A DNA stretch of 47,170 bases from Massilia mucilaginosa (GCF_011682145.1 NZ_WHJH01000057.1:1-47170); one strand, 5' to 3'; positions 32,801 to 39,627 are shown, counted from the first letter of the stretch. The notes: generated by a model from the letters alone, not told the origin. Numbers and translations: made by a program.

Positions 32801-33729
32801 CCGACAGCCTGAACGGCGGCGACGGCAACGACAAGCTCGACGGCGGCGCCGGCGCCGATGTGCTGGAAGGCGGGCAGGGCACCGACCTGCTGCAAGGCGG
32901 GGACGGCGCCGACCTGCTCGACGGCGGCATCGGCAACGACACGCTCGACGGTGGAGAAGGCGCCGACATCCTGCGCGCCGGCGATGGCGACGACAGCCTC
33001 GATGGTGGCGCCGGCAATGACGAGCTGGGCGGCTTCGAAGGCAACGACGTGCTGCACGGCGGCGCCGGGACCGACACCATCAACGGCGGCAACGGCGACG
33101 ATGCGCTGTTCGCCGACCAGGGCGACGACGTGCTCGACGGCGGCGCCGGCAACGATACCCTCGACGGCGGCAGCGGCAGCGTGCAACTGAACGGCGGCAA
33201 CGGCAACGATGTGCTCAAGCTGACCGGCAGCGGCAACAGCGGCCTGTTGGGCGGGCGCGGCGCCGACGTCATCGAGATCGCCGCAACGCAGCAGGCTGTG
33301 GCCGGGAGGGTGGTGGCCTCCGGCGGCGACGACGCCGACACCATCGTCGTCACGCGCGGCGCGCTCGACAACACGGCCGTCAACGCCAGCGGCGGCGCCG
33401 GCATCGACACCTACGTGCTGCGCGGAGAAGGACGGCTGGGCAGCCTGACCGTGAAGGATTTCGCAGCCGGCGCCGGGGGCGACCGCATCGACCTGACTGG
33501 CCTGGCATCGCCTGCCGGCTTGCTCGAGTTCGTGCAGAGCGGCAGCGCCACCCTGGTGCGCTTCGACGCCGACGGCGGCGCCGGTCCGCAGCTTGCGGCT
33601 ACGCTGATGAGCTTGCAAAACGTGCTCGCTACCAGCATCACCAGCGACAATGTGATCGGGACCGCCGGCGCACCGGTGCAACTGGTGGGCGTGGCCGATG
33701 CCCCCGCAGCCGCGTTCCTGCTCGGCTGA
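29866..33729 (+). CDS. RTX calcium-binding protein 5 (large)
   Basis: A 1287-residue paralogue of proteins 3 and 4 with the leader MTISNAVTEQPADLASN and four alternating RTX blocks and modules. The fourth RTX block has additional nonapeptides compared with its neighbours (segment around GGAGADVLEGGQGTDLLQGG), which explains most of the extra length. The C-terminal module matches proteins 3 and 4 but the tail is changed to APVQLVGVADAPAAAFLLG. The ATG at 29866 is chosen by alignment with genes 3 and 4; the frame is open further upstream through the promoter region, which is not expected to be translated. Its own promoter-like element is present, and a very strong hairpin follows. Confidence 0.88.
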   Translation: MTISNAVTEQPADLASNAVLQASPVTTLAAPGDNLQGSSGDDILYGSQLNDTISGNGGSDRMWGYAGDDYITSNDPDDVSAGYDVLYGFDGNDTLLGGRGSDELNGHLGNDFADGGAGNDQLKGELGNDTLHGGAGHDTLNDYEGRDLLTGGAGVDLLYSERGGSAVLDGGDGNDALLGDGQDTFSGGAGNDRITLRTRANEALATTVADGGDGNDLFSVSFLNQGTARVSGGAGRDVYQLERASGPAGYVVTDFVAGPEGDRIDVSRLLAGIDLSLGDPFSSARGYLKLVQSGADTLLQFDADGAKGSASGFKTVLRLEGVAAEAVAASISTSQITADGIDDGETFIGDERNDGIIGSHLNDRYEGNGGGDSFYAGAGNDTVLGGDGSDGISGGEGNDQLDGGEGDDTVDGGDGSDTVLGGAGNDKLSADYAGHSLLDGGDGNDTLTAGSGYQPSKLGSVQLSGGAGDDRLEIWDGAPGVTLTASGGSGRDTFYLWTTGYADSTPTVIVNDFSVGAENDVIDLYMLSVGSGYPGNPFGADGYLRLEQRGADTVLRHDGDGAADPQNPLRDIMVLRNVNAASLTSAHFKQGYDPLIGFAGGVLTGTEGADSIQGAERAEHLIGLGGNDTLLGGAGNDLLEGGADDDLLQGGNGNDSLFGGSGNNTLAGEAGNDSIVGGFGKDVITGGAGDDILAGEYDDDTLTDVEGNNVLAGGYGNDVIVTTGAGSDTVDGGVGNDTLTGGVGDTLDGGYGENHLFADFTGGAKGTVRLLASGGDVMTFGPSLAFQDVLVSGREYGGNTYVFAPGSRAGQVTITDFHRGYRLDVIDLDALIPQVAANYVSNPFGALGYLRVEQRGNSTVFQLDDDGAAGSAASFRTILTLDGVTPAQLDARFIAGGMNPNGSEDGIHLSGTREDQDDFKGGRSNDVLDGQGGVDVLVGFQGNDTLLGGSHNDTLHGGEGDDLLQGGNDNDTLLGDAGTDSLNGGDGNDKLDGGAGADVLEGGQGTDLLQGGDGADLLDGGIGNDTLDGGEGADILRAGDGDDSLDGGAGNDELGGFEGNDVLHGGAGTDTINGGNGDDALFADQGDDVLDGGAGNDTLDGGSGSVQLNGGNGNDVLKLTGSGNSGLLGGRGADVIEIAATQQAVAGRVVASGGDDADTIVVTRGALDNTAVNASGGAGIDTYVLRGEGRLGSLTVKDFAAGAGGDRIDLTGLASPAGLLEFVQSGSATLVRFDADGGAGPQLAATLMSLQNVLATSITSDNVIGTAGAPVQLVGVADAPAAAFLLG

Positions 33730-33743
33730 CCGGCGCAAGCCAG

Positions 33744-33788
33744 GCGCGCTGCCACGCCCTTGCTCCGCGCAAGGGCGCGGCAGCGCGC
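33744..33788 (+). terminator. Long GC-rich hairpin after RTX gene 5
   Basis: A 10-bp outer stem (GCGCGCTGCC and GGCAGCGCGC), one mismatch, and a 9-bp inner stem (CGCCCTTGC and GCAAGGGCG) with a 5-base loop. It starts 15 bases after the stop codon and ends 4 bases before the -35-like hexamer of gene 6. There is no U-tract, so it may act with Rho, protect the mRNA 3' end, or regulate the next gene. Confidence 0.6.
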
Positions 33789-33791
33789 GTC

Positions 33792-33820
33792 TCGACACTG
33801 GCGAGGGAACGGCGCATCAT
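33792..33820 (+). promoter_or_regulatory. Weak copy of the RTX promoter-like element (gene 6)
   Basis: TCGACA (33792-33797), 17-base spacer, CATCAT (33815-33820), 62 bases before the start of gene 6, the same distance class as genes 1 and 2. It differs by one or two bases from each hexamer of the other five genes, so it may be the same element diverged, or chance. Confidence 0.4.
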
Positions 33821-33882
33821 AGCTGTCCGCGCAGTGCGGAACGCTTTTCTTGGCTCGACTCAACCTTCTGTTAGGAGTTGCC

Positions 33883-35874
33883 ATGTCCACATTTTTCATG
33901 CTGTCCACAGCCGACGACGAACTGTTGCGTCCGGCGAATTTTCTGGTGACCGGCCTGACCCTGACCGGCACCGCCAACAATGACATCCTGCGCGGCGGCG
34001 CGCTCGACGACCGCATCTTCGGCCTGGCTGGCGCCGACCTGATTCGCGGTGAGGGCGGCAACGACACCATCGACGGTGGCGACGAGGACGGCTCGGGCGA
34101 CCGCTTGTACGGCGGCGACGGCGCCGACAGCGTGTTCGGCGGCGCAGGCGACGACGTCATGTTCGGCGACGCCGGCAACGACGCACTTGACGGCGAAAGC
34201 GGCACCGACCAGATCGACGGCGGGGCCGGGGACGACCTGGTGCGCGGCGGCGATGGACGCGACTTCCTGACCGACAATCTCGGCAGCAACGTTCTCCTCG
34301 GCGACGCAGGCGACGACAGCCTGAGCGCCACCGGCGCCGGGGCCGACCGCCTCGACGGCGGCACCGGCAACGACGGACTTGAAGGCGGCAACGGCAACGA
34401 CAGCCTGTATGGCGGCGCCGGCCACGACTCGCTCACGGTCAGGGCGGCGGCGGGCAGCACTGCGCCCGGCGAGTGGCTGCTGTCCGGCGGCGACGGCAAC
34501 GACACGCTCGGCTTTCATGCAACGGCGGCGCCGATTATGGTGCACGCCAGCGGCGGCGCCGGCAGCGACGCGTTTGCGTTTTCCCAGGGCGTGCACGGCG
34601 AAACCATCATCATCGACGATTTCGTGGCGGGCCCCGGTGGCGACAAGCTCGCCATTGGCTCCCTGCAGCCGTTCTACAACAGCAATCCCTTCGGCGCTCC
34701 CGGCTACGCGCGCCTGCTGCAGCAAGGCAACGATACCCTGGTGCAGAGCGACGCCGATGGCGCCGCCGGCAGCGCCGCCACTTTCCGCACCGTCGCCACC
34801 CTGCTCGGCGTGCGCGCGCAGGACGTTTTGCCAAACAATTTTGTCGAAGGCTATAACCAGGATGGCTCGCTCAACGGCATGCTGGTGTACGCCGGCGGCG
34901 GCAACGATTTTATCCTCGGCGGCGTGCTCAACGACACCATCCATGGCGGGGCCGGCGCCGATCGCCTGCTCGGCAATGTTGGCGACGACGTGTTGCGCGG
35001 CGACGATGGCGTCGACGACCTGGACGGCTCTTACGGGAACGACCTGCTCGACGGCGGCGCTGGCGGCGATTACCTGACTGGCGCAGAAGGAAACGACACC
35101 TTGTACGGCGGCGCTGGCGATGACCTGCTGTCGGGCAAGGAGGGCAACGACCTGCTGTATGGCGGCGATGGCGACGACCAGCTGTTCGCCGAGGGCAGCA
35201 ACGATACGCTCAACGGCGGCAACGGCAACGATAGCGTGTCCGCCTACTACGGCAGCTACGTGATCGATGGCGGGGCGGGGGACGACCGGATCAGCACTGC
35301 CGCCATCGATGGCCTGCTTAATGGCGGTGGCGGCAACGACACCATCCGCGTGCAGACCGACGCCGACGTGGGCGCCTTCGGGGGTGCCGGCAACGACCGG
35401 ATCGAGATCAACGCCAACGATTACCTGGCGCAAGGGCGCGTCGTGGCTAACGGCGGCGCGGGCGACGACACCATCATCCTGACGCGCCAGACGCAGAATT
35501 CGAACCAGGTGACGGCCATCGGCGGGGACGGCAGCGACCGCTTCGGCGTGGTGGGGAGCGTGGGGACCAGCATATTCAGCGTGCGCGATTTTGCGGTGGG
35601 GGCGGGCGGCGACCGGATCGATGTGTCGGCGCTCTTGAGCGGCGCGGTGCCGCCGGGCGACCCGTTCGCCAGTGGCGTGCTGCGTTACGTGCAAAGCGCC
35701 AACGACACGCTGGTGCAATTCGATGCCGACGGCGCGGCCGGCTCGCAGGCCGGTCCCGTCACGATGATGAAGTTGCTGGGGGTGCTGGCGACGACCTTGA
35801 CCCCTGAGAACCTGATTACCGCCGTGCAACCGGCGCTGCTTGGGACTGCGGCCGCGGAATGGGCGATGGGCTGA
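33883..35874 (+). CDS. RTX calcium-binding protein 6
   Basis: A 663-residue RTX protein of a second subfamily shared with protein 7. The leader is MSTFFMLSTADDELLRPANF, then an RTX block (about 30-190), an internal module (about 215-330, IIIDDFVAGPGGDKLAIG and GYARLLQQGNDTLVQSDADG), a second RTX block (about 334-510) and a C-terminal module (about 544-663) with FSVRDFAVGAGGDRIDVSAL and the terminal residues AAAEWAMG. AGGAG lies 6 bases before the ATG at 33883. No enzymatic domain is visible. Secretion by a type I system encoded elsewhere is inferred from the RTX blocks and terminal module. Gene 7 starts 67 bases after its stop with no promoter signature of its own, so the two may be cotranscribed. 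Confidence 0.87.
   Translation: MSTFFMLSTADDELLRPANFLVTGLTLTGTANNDILRGGALDDRIFGLAGADLIRGEGGNDTIDGGDEDGSGDRLYGGDGADSVFGGAGDDVMFGDAGNDALDGESGTDQIDGGAGDDLVRGGDGRDFLTDNLGSNVLLGDAGDDSLSATGAGADRLDGGTGNDGLEGGNGNDSLYGGAGHDSLTVRAAAGSTAPGEWLLSGGDGNDTLGFHATAAPIMVHASGGAGSDAFAFSQGVHGETIIIDDFVAGPGGDKLAIGSLQPFYNSNPFGAPGYARLLQQGNDTLVQSDADGAAGSAATFRTVATLLGVRAQDVLPNNFVEGYNQDGSLNGMLVYAGGGNDFILGGVLNDTIHGGAGADRLLGNVGDDVLRGDDGVDDLDGSYGNDLLDGGAGGDYLTGAEGNDTLYGGAGDDLLSGKEGNDLLYGGDGDDQLFAEGSNDTLNGGNGNDSVSAYYGSYVIDGGAGDDRISTAAIDGLLNGGGGNDTIRVQTDADVGAFGGAGNDRIEINANDYLAQGRVVANGGAGDDTIILTRQTQNSNQVTAIGGDGSDRFGVVGSVGTSIFSVRDFAVGAGGDRIDVSALLSGAVPPGDPFASGVLRYVQSANDTLVQFDADGAAGSQAGPVTMMKLLGVLATTLTPENLITAVQPALLGTAAAEWAMG
35396..35874 (+). 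repeat. 3' block nearly identical between RTX genes 6 and 7 (copy A)
   Basis: The last 480 bases of gene 6 match 37457-37936 of gene 7 almost base for base. This includes an uninterrupted run of more than 60 bases around FSVRDFAVGAGGDRIDVSAL, whereas the RTX blocks upstream differ clearly. This points to a recent conversion or strong constraint on the C-terminal module. Confidence 0.75.
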
Positions 35875-35941
35875 GTTGCTGCCGGCCGCGCCTTGCGCAC
35901 CGCACCTTTTGTCGCGCTTCAACCTTTTCCAAGGAATTGCC

Positions 35942-37936
35942 ATGCCCACATTTTTCATGCTGTCCGACGCCGACGACGAGTTGATCCGTCCGGAAAATTT
36001 CCTGGTAACCGGGCTGAACCTGACCGGCACCGCCGACAATGACATCCTGCGCGGCGGCGCGCTGGACGCCCGGCTGTTCGGCCTGGGCGGCGCCGACCTG
36101 ATCTTCGGCAGCGGCGGCAACGACTATATCGACGGCGGCGACGAGGATGGCCCGGGCGACCGCCTGTACGGCGGCGGCGGCGCCGACAGCGTGTATGGCG
36201 GTGGCGGCGACGACTATATGTTCGGCGACGCCGGCAACGATCTGGTCGACGGCGAGGGTGGGATGGACCAGATCGACGGGGGCGCCGGCGACGACGTGCT
36301 GCGCGGCGGCGACGGCGCCGACTACCTGCACGATGACATCGGCAGCAACATCATGGTCGGCGGTGCGGGCAATGACCACCTGCTCGCCATGGGGCCTGGC
36401 GCCGACCGCCTGGAAGGCGGCGCCGACAACGACATGCTGGAAGGCGGCACCGGCCACGACAGCCTGTACGGCGGCGCGGGCATGGATGCTTTCAACATCG
36501 GCGCGGCAGCCGGCAGCATGATTCCCAGCAATGTGCTGGTGTCCGGCGGCGATGGCGATGACCGCATCGCCATCTTTCCCGGTACCACGGCAACAAAGGT
36601 GCATGCCAGCGGCGGCGCGGGCAGCGACCTGTTTGTTTTCGCCTACGGCACGCACGACGAAGCCATCTTCATCGACGACTTCAGCGCCGGTGCCGGCGGC
36701 GACCGGCTGGCCTTCGGGGGCATGCTGCCATTCCCCCATCTCAATCCCTTCGGCGCGCCTGGCTATGCGCGCCTGCTGCAACAGGGCAGCGACACGCTGG
36801 TGCAGATCGATGTCGATGGTGCGGCAGACACTGCCGGCAGCTTCCGCACAGTGGGAATCCTGACTGGCGTGCAGGCGCAGGACCTCATCCCCAACAATTT
36901 CGCAGAGGGTTACAACCAGGATGGCTCGCAGCACGGCAAGACAATCGAGGCGGGCAGCGGCAACGACAAGCTCTACGGCGGCGTGCTCGACGACACCATC
37001 GACGGCGGCGCCGGTAACGACCAGGTGTGGGCCAACGATGGCAACGATGTCGTGCACGGTGGCGATGGCAACGACGACCTGAGCGGGTCTAGCGGCAACG
37101 ATTTGCTCGGCGGCGGCGCGGGCGACGATTACCTGCACGGCCAGGATGGCAACGACACGCTCAACGGCGGGGGCGGCGACGATATGCTCGATGGCCACAT
37201 TGGCGACGACGTGGTCAATGGCGGCGACGGTAACGACCAGCTGTACGGCAGCGGTGGCGGCAACGATGTGTTCAACGGCGGCAACGGCAACGACAGGATC
37301 GGCGCCTACGGTGGACAGGTCGTGGCTGACGGCGGGGCGGGGGACGACACGATCAGCAGCGAAGGCACTGCGGGCCTGCTCAATGGCGGCAGCGGCAACG
37401 ACATCATCAAGGTACAGACCGACGCCGATGTCGGCGCGTTCGGTGGCGCTGGCCGCGACCGGATCGAGATCTACGCCAATGATTACCTGGCGCAAGGGCG
37501 GGTGGTCGCCAATGGCGGCGAGGGCGACGACGCCATCATCCTGATCCGCGAGACGCAGAATTCGAACCTGGTGACCGCCATCGGCGGGGACGGCAGCGAC
37601 CGCTTCGGCGTGGTGGGAAGCGTCGGGACGAGCATCTTCAGCGTGCGCGATTTTGCGGTGGGGGCGGGCGGCGACCGGATCGATGTGTCGGCGCTCTTGA
37701 GCGTCGCGGTGCCGCCGGGCGACCCGTTCGTCAGCGGAGCGCTGCGTTACCTGCAGAGCGGGAACGATACGCTGGTGCAGTTCGATGCGGATGGCGCGGC
37801 GGGTCCGCAGGCGAATTTTGTCACGATGATGAAATTGCAGGGGGTGCTGGCGACGACCTTGACGACGGAGAACCTGATCACGGTGGTGGAACCGGCGGTG
37901 GTGGGCGTTGTAGCTGCGGAGTGGGCGATGGGCTGA
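35942..37936 (+). CDS. RTX calcium-binding protein 7
   Basis: A 664-residue paralogue of protein 6, almost the same length and order: leader MPTFFMLSDADDELIRPENF, RTX block, internal module (IFIDDFSAGAGGDRLAFG, GYARLLQQGSDTLVQIDVDG), a second RTX block, and a C-terminal module ending VVAAEWAMG. The central RTX repeats are the most divergent part. AAGGA precedes the ATG at 35942 by about 7 bases, and the leader TCAACCTT is shared with gene 6. It is the last gene of the array; a 13-base palindrome (GGGCAAATTGCCC) sits directly after the stop and overlaps the tRNA promoter. Confidence 0.87.
   Translation: MPTFFMLSDADDELIRPENFLVTGLNLTGTADNDILRGGALDARLFGLGGADLIFGSGGNDYIDGGDEDGPGDRLYGGGGADSVYGGGGDDYMFGDAGNDLVDGEGGMDQIDGGAGDDVLRGGDGADYLHDDIGSNIMVGGAGNDHLLAMGPGADRLEGGADNDMLEGGTGHDSLYGGAGMDAFNIGAAAGSMIPSNVLVSGGDGDDRIAIFPGTTATKVHASGGAGSDLFVFAYGTHDEAIFIDDFSAGAGGDRLAFGGMLPFPHLNPFGAPGYARLLQQGSDTLVQIDVDGAADTAGSFRTVGILTGVQAQDLIPNNFAEGYNQDGSQHGKTIEAGSGNDKLYGGVLDDTIDGGAGNDQVWANDGNDVVHGGDGNDDLSGSSGNDLLGGGAGDDYLHGQDGNDTLNGGGGDDMLDGHIGDDVVNGGDGNDQLYGSGGGNDVFNGGNGNDRIGAYGGQVVADGGAGDDTISSEGTAGLLNGGSGNDIIKVQTDADVGAFGGAGRDRIEIYANDYLAQGRVVANGGEGDDAIILIRETQNSNLVTAIGGDGSDRFGVVGSVGTSIFSVRDFAVGAGGDRIDVSALLSVAVPPGDPFVSGALRYLQSGNDTLVQFDADGAAGPQANFVTMMKLQGVLATTLTTENLITVVEPAVVGVVAAEWAMG
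37457..37936 (+). repeat. 3' block nearly identical between RTX genes 6 and 7 (copy B)
   Basis: Partner of 35396-35874. The two copies are in direct orientation 2.06 kb apart, so recombination between them would delete most of gene 7 and leave a hybrid gene 6/7. Confidence 0.75.
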
Positions 37937-37943
37937 GGGCAAA

Positions 37944-37973
37944 TTGCCCAAGGGCGGGGGTTTTCTGTATAAT
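37944..37973 (+). promoter_or_regulatory. Promoter of tRNA-Ser
   Basis: TTGCCC (37944-37949), an 18-base spacer and a perfect TATAAT (37968-37973), ending 11 bases before the mature tRNA. Confidence 0.8.
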
Positions 37974-37984
37974 CGCGTTCTGCA

Positions 37985-38074
37985 GGAAGCGTGGCCGAGC
38001 GGTTGAAGGCACCAGTCTTGAAAACTGGCGACGGTGTGAGCCGTTCGTGAGTTCGAATCTCACCGCTTCCGCCA
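37985..38074 (+). tRNA. tRNA-Ser (UGA)
   Basis: A 90-base class II tRNA. The acceptor stem GGAAGCG (37985-37991) pairs with CGCTTCC (38064-38070), followed by G and an encoded CCA. The anticodon loop CTTGAAA gives anticodon TGA, reading UCA-type serine codons. A long variable arm and the T-loop motif GTTCGAATC are present. It has a strong promoter upstream and an intrinsic terminator downstream, so it is a monocistronic transcript. Confidence 0.97.
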
Positions 38075-38084
38075 CCGTATTCTG

Positions 38085-38106
38085 AAAGCCCCTGACGGGG
38101 CTTTTT
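38085..38106 (+). terminator. Terminator of tRNA-Ser
   Basis: AAAGCCCC-TGAC-GGGGCTTTTT, a perfect stem with tetraloop and a run of five T, 11 bases after the tRNA CCA end. The next 150 bases (38107-38257) show no gene. Confidence 0.93.
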
Positions 38107-38257
38107 CTATTTTCGCCGCTGACAGTTGTACCCCACCTTGCAGTTACGCGAGCGACACTGTCGGATTCTTCCCCAGCACTTCTGCTGCACCTGGTCGCCG
38201 CTGACCCTCTCCTGGTCGTAGCTGAACTAGTGGCCACTTAACACTTTGATCCTCATC

Positions 38258-38485
38258 ATGAAAAACTTGTTGCAAGAGATGTTGTACTGTGAATTTTTAC
38301 TCAAATGTGAGACCAGCAATTGCCGTGAATTTTTCGAGTGCGATGAAGTGGCTACTGAGCCGCTGGAGGACTGGTCTGCACGGGCTGTGGTCTTGGCGGA
38401 AGAATGCGGCTGGACTGTCGGCCATACCGGGCTTGTGAAATGTCCCAAGTGCACGGCAAATAGTCACGGCGCCGGTCGCGGATGA
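38258..38485 (+). CDS. Small Cys-rich protein, function unknown
   Basis: A 75-residue hypothetical. It has scattered cysteines (Cys11, Cys17 and Cys22 in the N-terminal half) and a C-terminal CPKC, with the body FFECDEVATEPLEDWSARAV and EECGWTVGHTG. The pattern of an acidic helix with CxxC at the end suggests a small metal-binding domain. Composition is unlike a shadow frame: few Arg and Ala runs and balanced acidic residues. The ribosome binding site is poor, so the start at 38258 is uncertain; an ATG at 38246 would add four residues. Confidence 0.6.
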   Translation: MKNLLQEMLYCEFLLKCETSNCREFFECDEVATEPLEDWSARAVVLAEECGWTVGHTGLVKCPKCTANSHGAGRG

Positions 38486-38573
38486 ACTGGCGCTTACCCT
38501 TTTCGTCGATGGCACAAGTCAGATTGACTATCGCGGCACGGCATAATCGAGCGTCGGCACGCGGCAGTGTCCG

Positions 38574-39106
38574 TTGCGCCGCTTGCGCGCTGTAAGGCCG
38601 CTCGGCGGTTCTGCCGCTGTTGACCATCTGCCGGCGCCGCCCCCTTGCCCGCTTGTTTCCGTCACGACCGCATCGCCCCCCGTCCCAGTTCAGAGCCACC
38701 TGCTCTGGCATCGCCGTCTGGCGGGGGAAGGGTTTCGCAATGTCGTCAGCACCACCGATCCACGCCACACGCTCGATCTGGTGTCGGCTTTCGATCCCGA
38801 CCTGGTGCTGCTCGACCTGATGATGCCGGACCTGGACGGCTATGCGGTGCTGGAGCAACTGGCGCGCCGCACCCCGCCGACGAGTTTCGTCCGGTCATGG
38901 TGCTCAGCGCCGACGTGACCCAGGAAGCCAGGCGCCGCGCGCTGTCGCTGGGCGCCAAGGATTTCTTGACCAAGCCGTTCGACCTGATCGAGACCATGCT
39001 GCGCATCTGTAATCTGCTGGAAACGAGCTTGCTGTACAAGCGCCTGCAAGCGCTCACCGCCTCAGAGCCGCCCTTGCAGCGCTGGCATCCCAGGGCGGAC
39101 GGCTGA
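38574..39106 (+). pseudogene. Decayed receiver-domain (response regulator) gene
   Basis: Remnant of a receiver protein. One frame contains LAGEGFRNVVSTTDPRHTLD and VLLDLMMPDLDGYAVLEQLA (phosphorylation-site region). The continuation, FRPVMVLSADVTQEARRRAL, the switch Lys in KDFLTKPFD, and IETMLRICNLLETSLLYKRL, lies in another frame. The break falls around 38878-38890. The N-terminal acidic strand (VDD-type) cannot be found upstream in any frame, so the gene has lost its start as well. Intact relatives often carry a C-terminal output domain; here the frame stops soon after the receiver. Confidence 0.75.
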
Positions 39107-39133
39107 GGCGCGCGGCGACGGCCTGTGCGGAGA

Positions 39134-39565
39134 TTAATCGTGCTGACCGGGTTGACGCCGCTTTGATGATCCTGTCTTCTTCCCCGGAGCGGGTTCTGTT
39201 TTGATAGCTGCGGGCAGTGAAGATCGCGATGCCCCTGTCGCGCGAGCTTCCTCCAGACTCATGCCGAGCTGTACATAGCGTCGCATCAGGTCGTTTTTGC
39301 TGGTGCGACTGTCGAACGCTTCGACGCGCAGTTTGTCGTCCAGCTTGGGATCCATATGGATGGTGCGCAGCACCAACGCCTGGGTGTTTTTCGGGTTCAG
39401 CGTGCGCAAATCAGGGTGTGACTTCGCCGCTTTGATTCCGGTTACTAAATACTTGCGAAACAAGTCCGCCTTGCTAAGCTGTTTGTGGAGCGCTTCGTCA
39501 CGCAGCTGGTCGTCAACGTCCGCATCGACGTAAACCGTGCGCAGCACCAGATTTTCAGTGGACAT
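39134..39565 (-). CDS. Tandem ribbon-helix-helix-like DNA-binding protein
   Basis: A 143-residue protein made of two related units of about 42 residues. Unit 1 (about 5-46) has LVLRTVYVDADVDDQLRDEA then SKADLFRKYL; unit 2 (about 63-104) has LVLRTIHMDPKLDDKLRVEA then SKNDLMRRYV. Each looks like a beta strand followed by two helices, as in Arc/MetJ-type ribbon-helix-helix proteins, which normally dimerise. The C-terminal 35 residues are basic and disordered-looking. GGAG lies 6 bases before the ATG. Just upstream, a TATAC-AC-GTATA palindrome overlaps the -10 region, consistent with autoregulation. It follows the monooxygenase gene on the same strand. DNA binding is inferred from fold and charge, not proven. 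Confidence 0.75.
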   Translation of the reverse strand: MSTENLVLRTVYVDADVDDQLRDEALHKQLSKADLFRKYLVTGIKAAKSHPDLRTLNPKNTQALVLRTIHMDPKLDDKLRVEAFDSRTSKNDLMRRYVQLGMSLEEARATGASRSSLPAAIKTEPAPGKKTGSSKRRQPGQHD

Positions 39566-39592
39566 GGCAAACTCCAAGGCGAATTGCAAACG

Positions 39593-39627
39593 TATACACG
39601 TATATATCTCCCCAGACTTCAAGTCAA
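39593..39627 (-). promoter_or_regulatory. Promoter and overlapping palindrome of the RHH-like gene
   Basis: On the minus strand TTGACT (39627-39622), a 17-base spacer and TATACG (39604-39599). The -10 is overlapped by the inverted repeat TATAC-AC-GTATA (39593-39604), an arrangement expected for repression by the encoded protein. The -35 hexamer lies only 10 bases past the monooxygenase stop codon. Confidence 0.55.

Larger units (their letters stand above)
21871..33729 (+). repeat. Three tandem ~3.95-kb RTX transcription units
   Basis: Units begin near 21871, 25812 and 29767. Each contains a T-rich start (tgttaca), TGTACA-N17-CATGAT, the palindrome GTTGAACGCCTTCAAC, and an RTX gene of 1263-1287 codons. 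A 10-bp hairpin follows the first two. Similarity is highest at the 5' leaders and in the last 250 codons and lower in the middle, suggesting duplication followed by divergence, with possible conversion of the ends. Confidence 0.85.

Noticed and set aside
23000-33200. Short regularly spaced DNA repeats resembling a CRISPR array
   Set aside because: The repeats are 27-base coding units of RTX nonapeptides in frame, with no unique spacers and no cas genes.
35875-35941. Separate promoter for RTX gene 7
   Set aside because: No copy of the TG(G/T)ACA-N17-CATGAT signature fits in the 67-base gap, so cotranscription with gene 6 is more likely.
37938-37950. Palindrome GGGCAAATTGCCC as terminator of RTX gene 7
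   Set aside because: A 1-base centre cannot form a proper loop and no T-run follows; it overlaps the -35 of the tRNA promoter instead.
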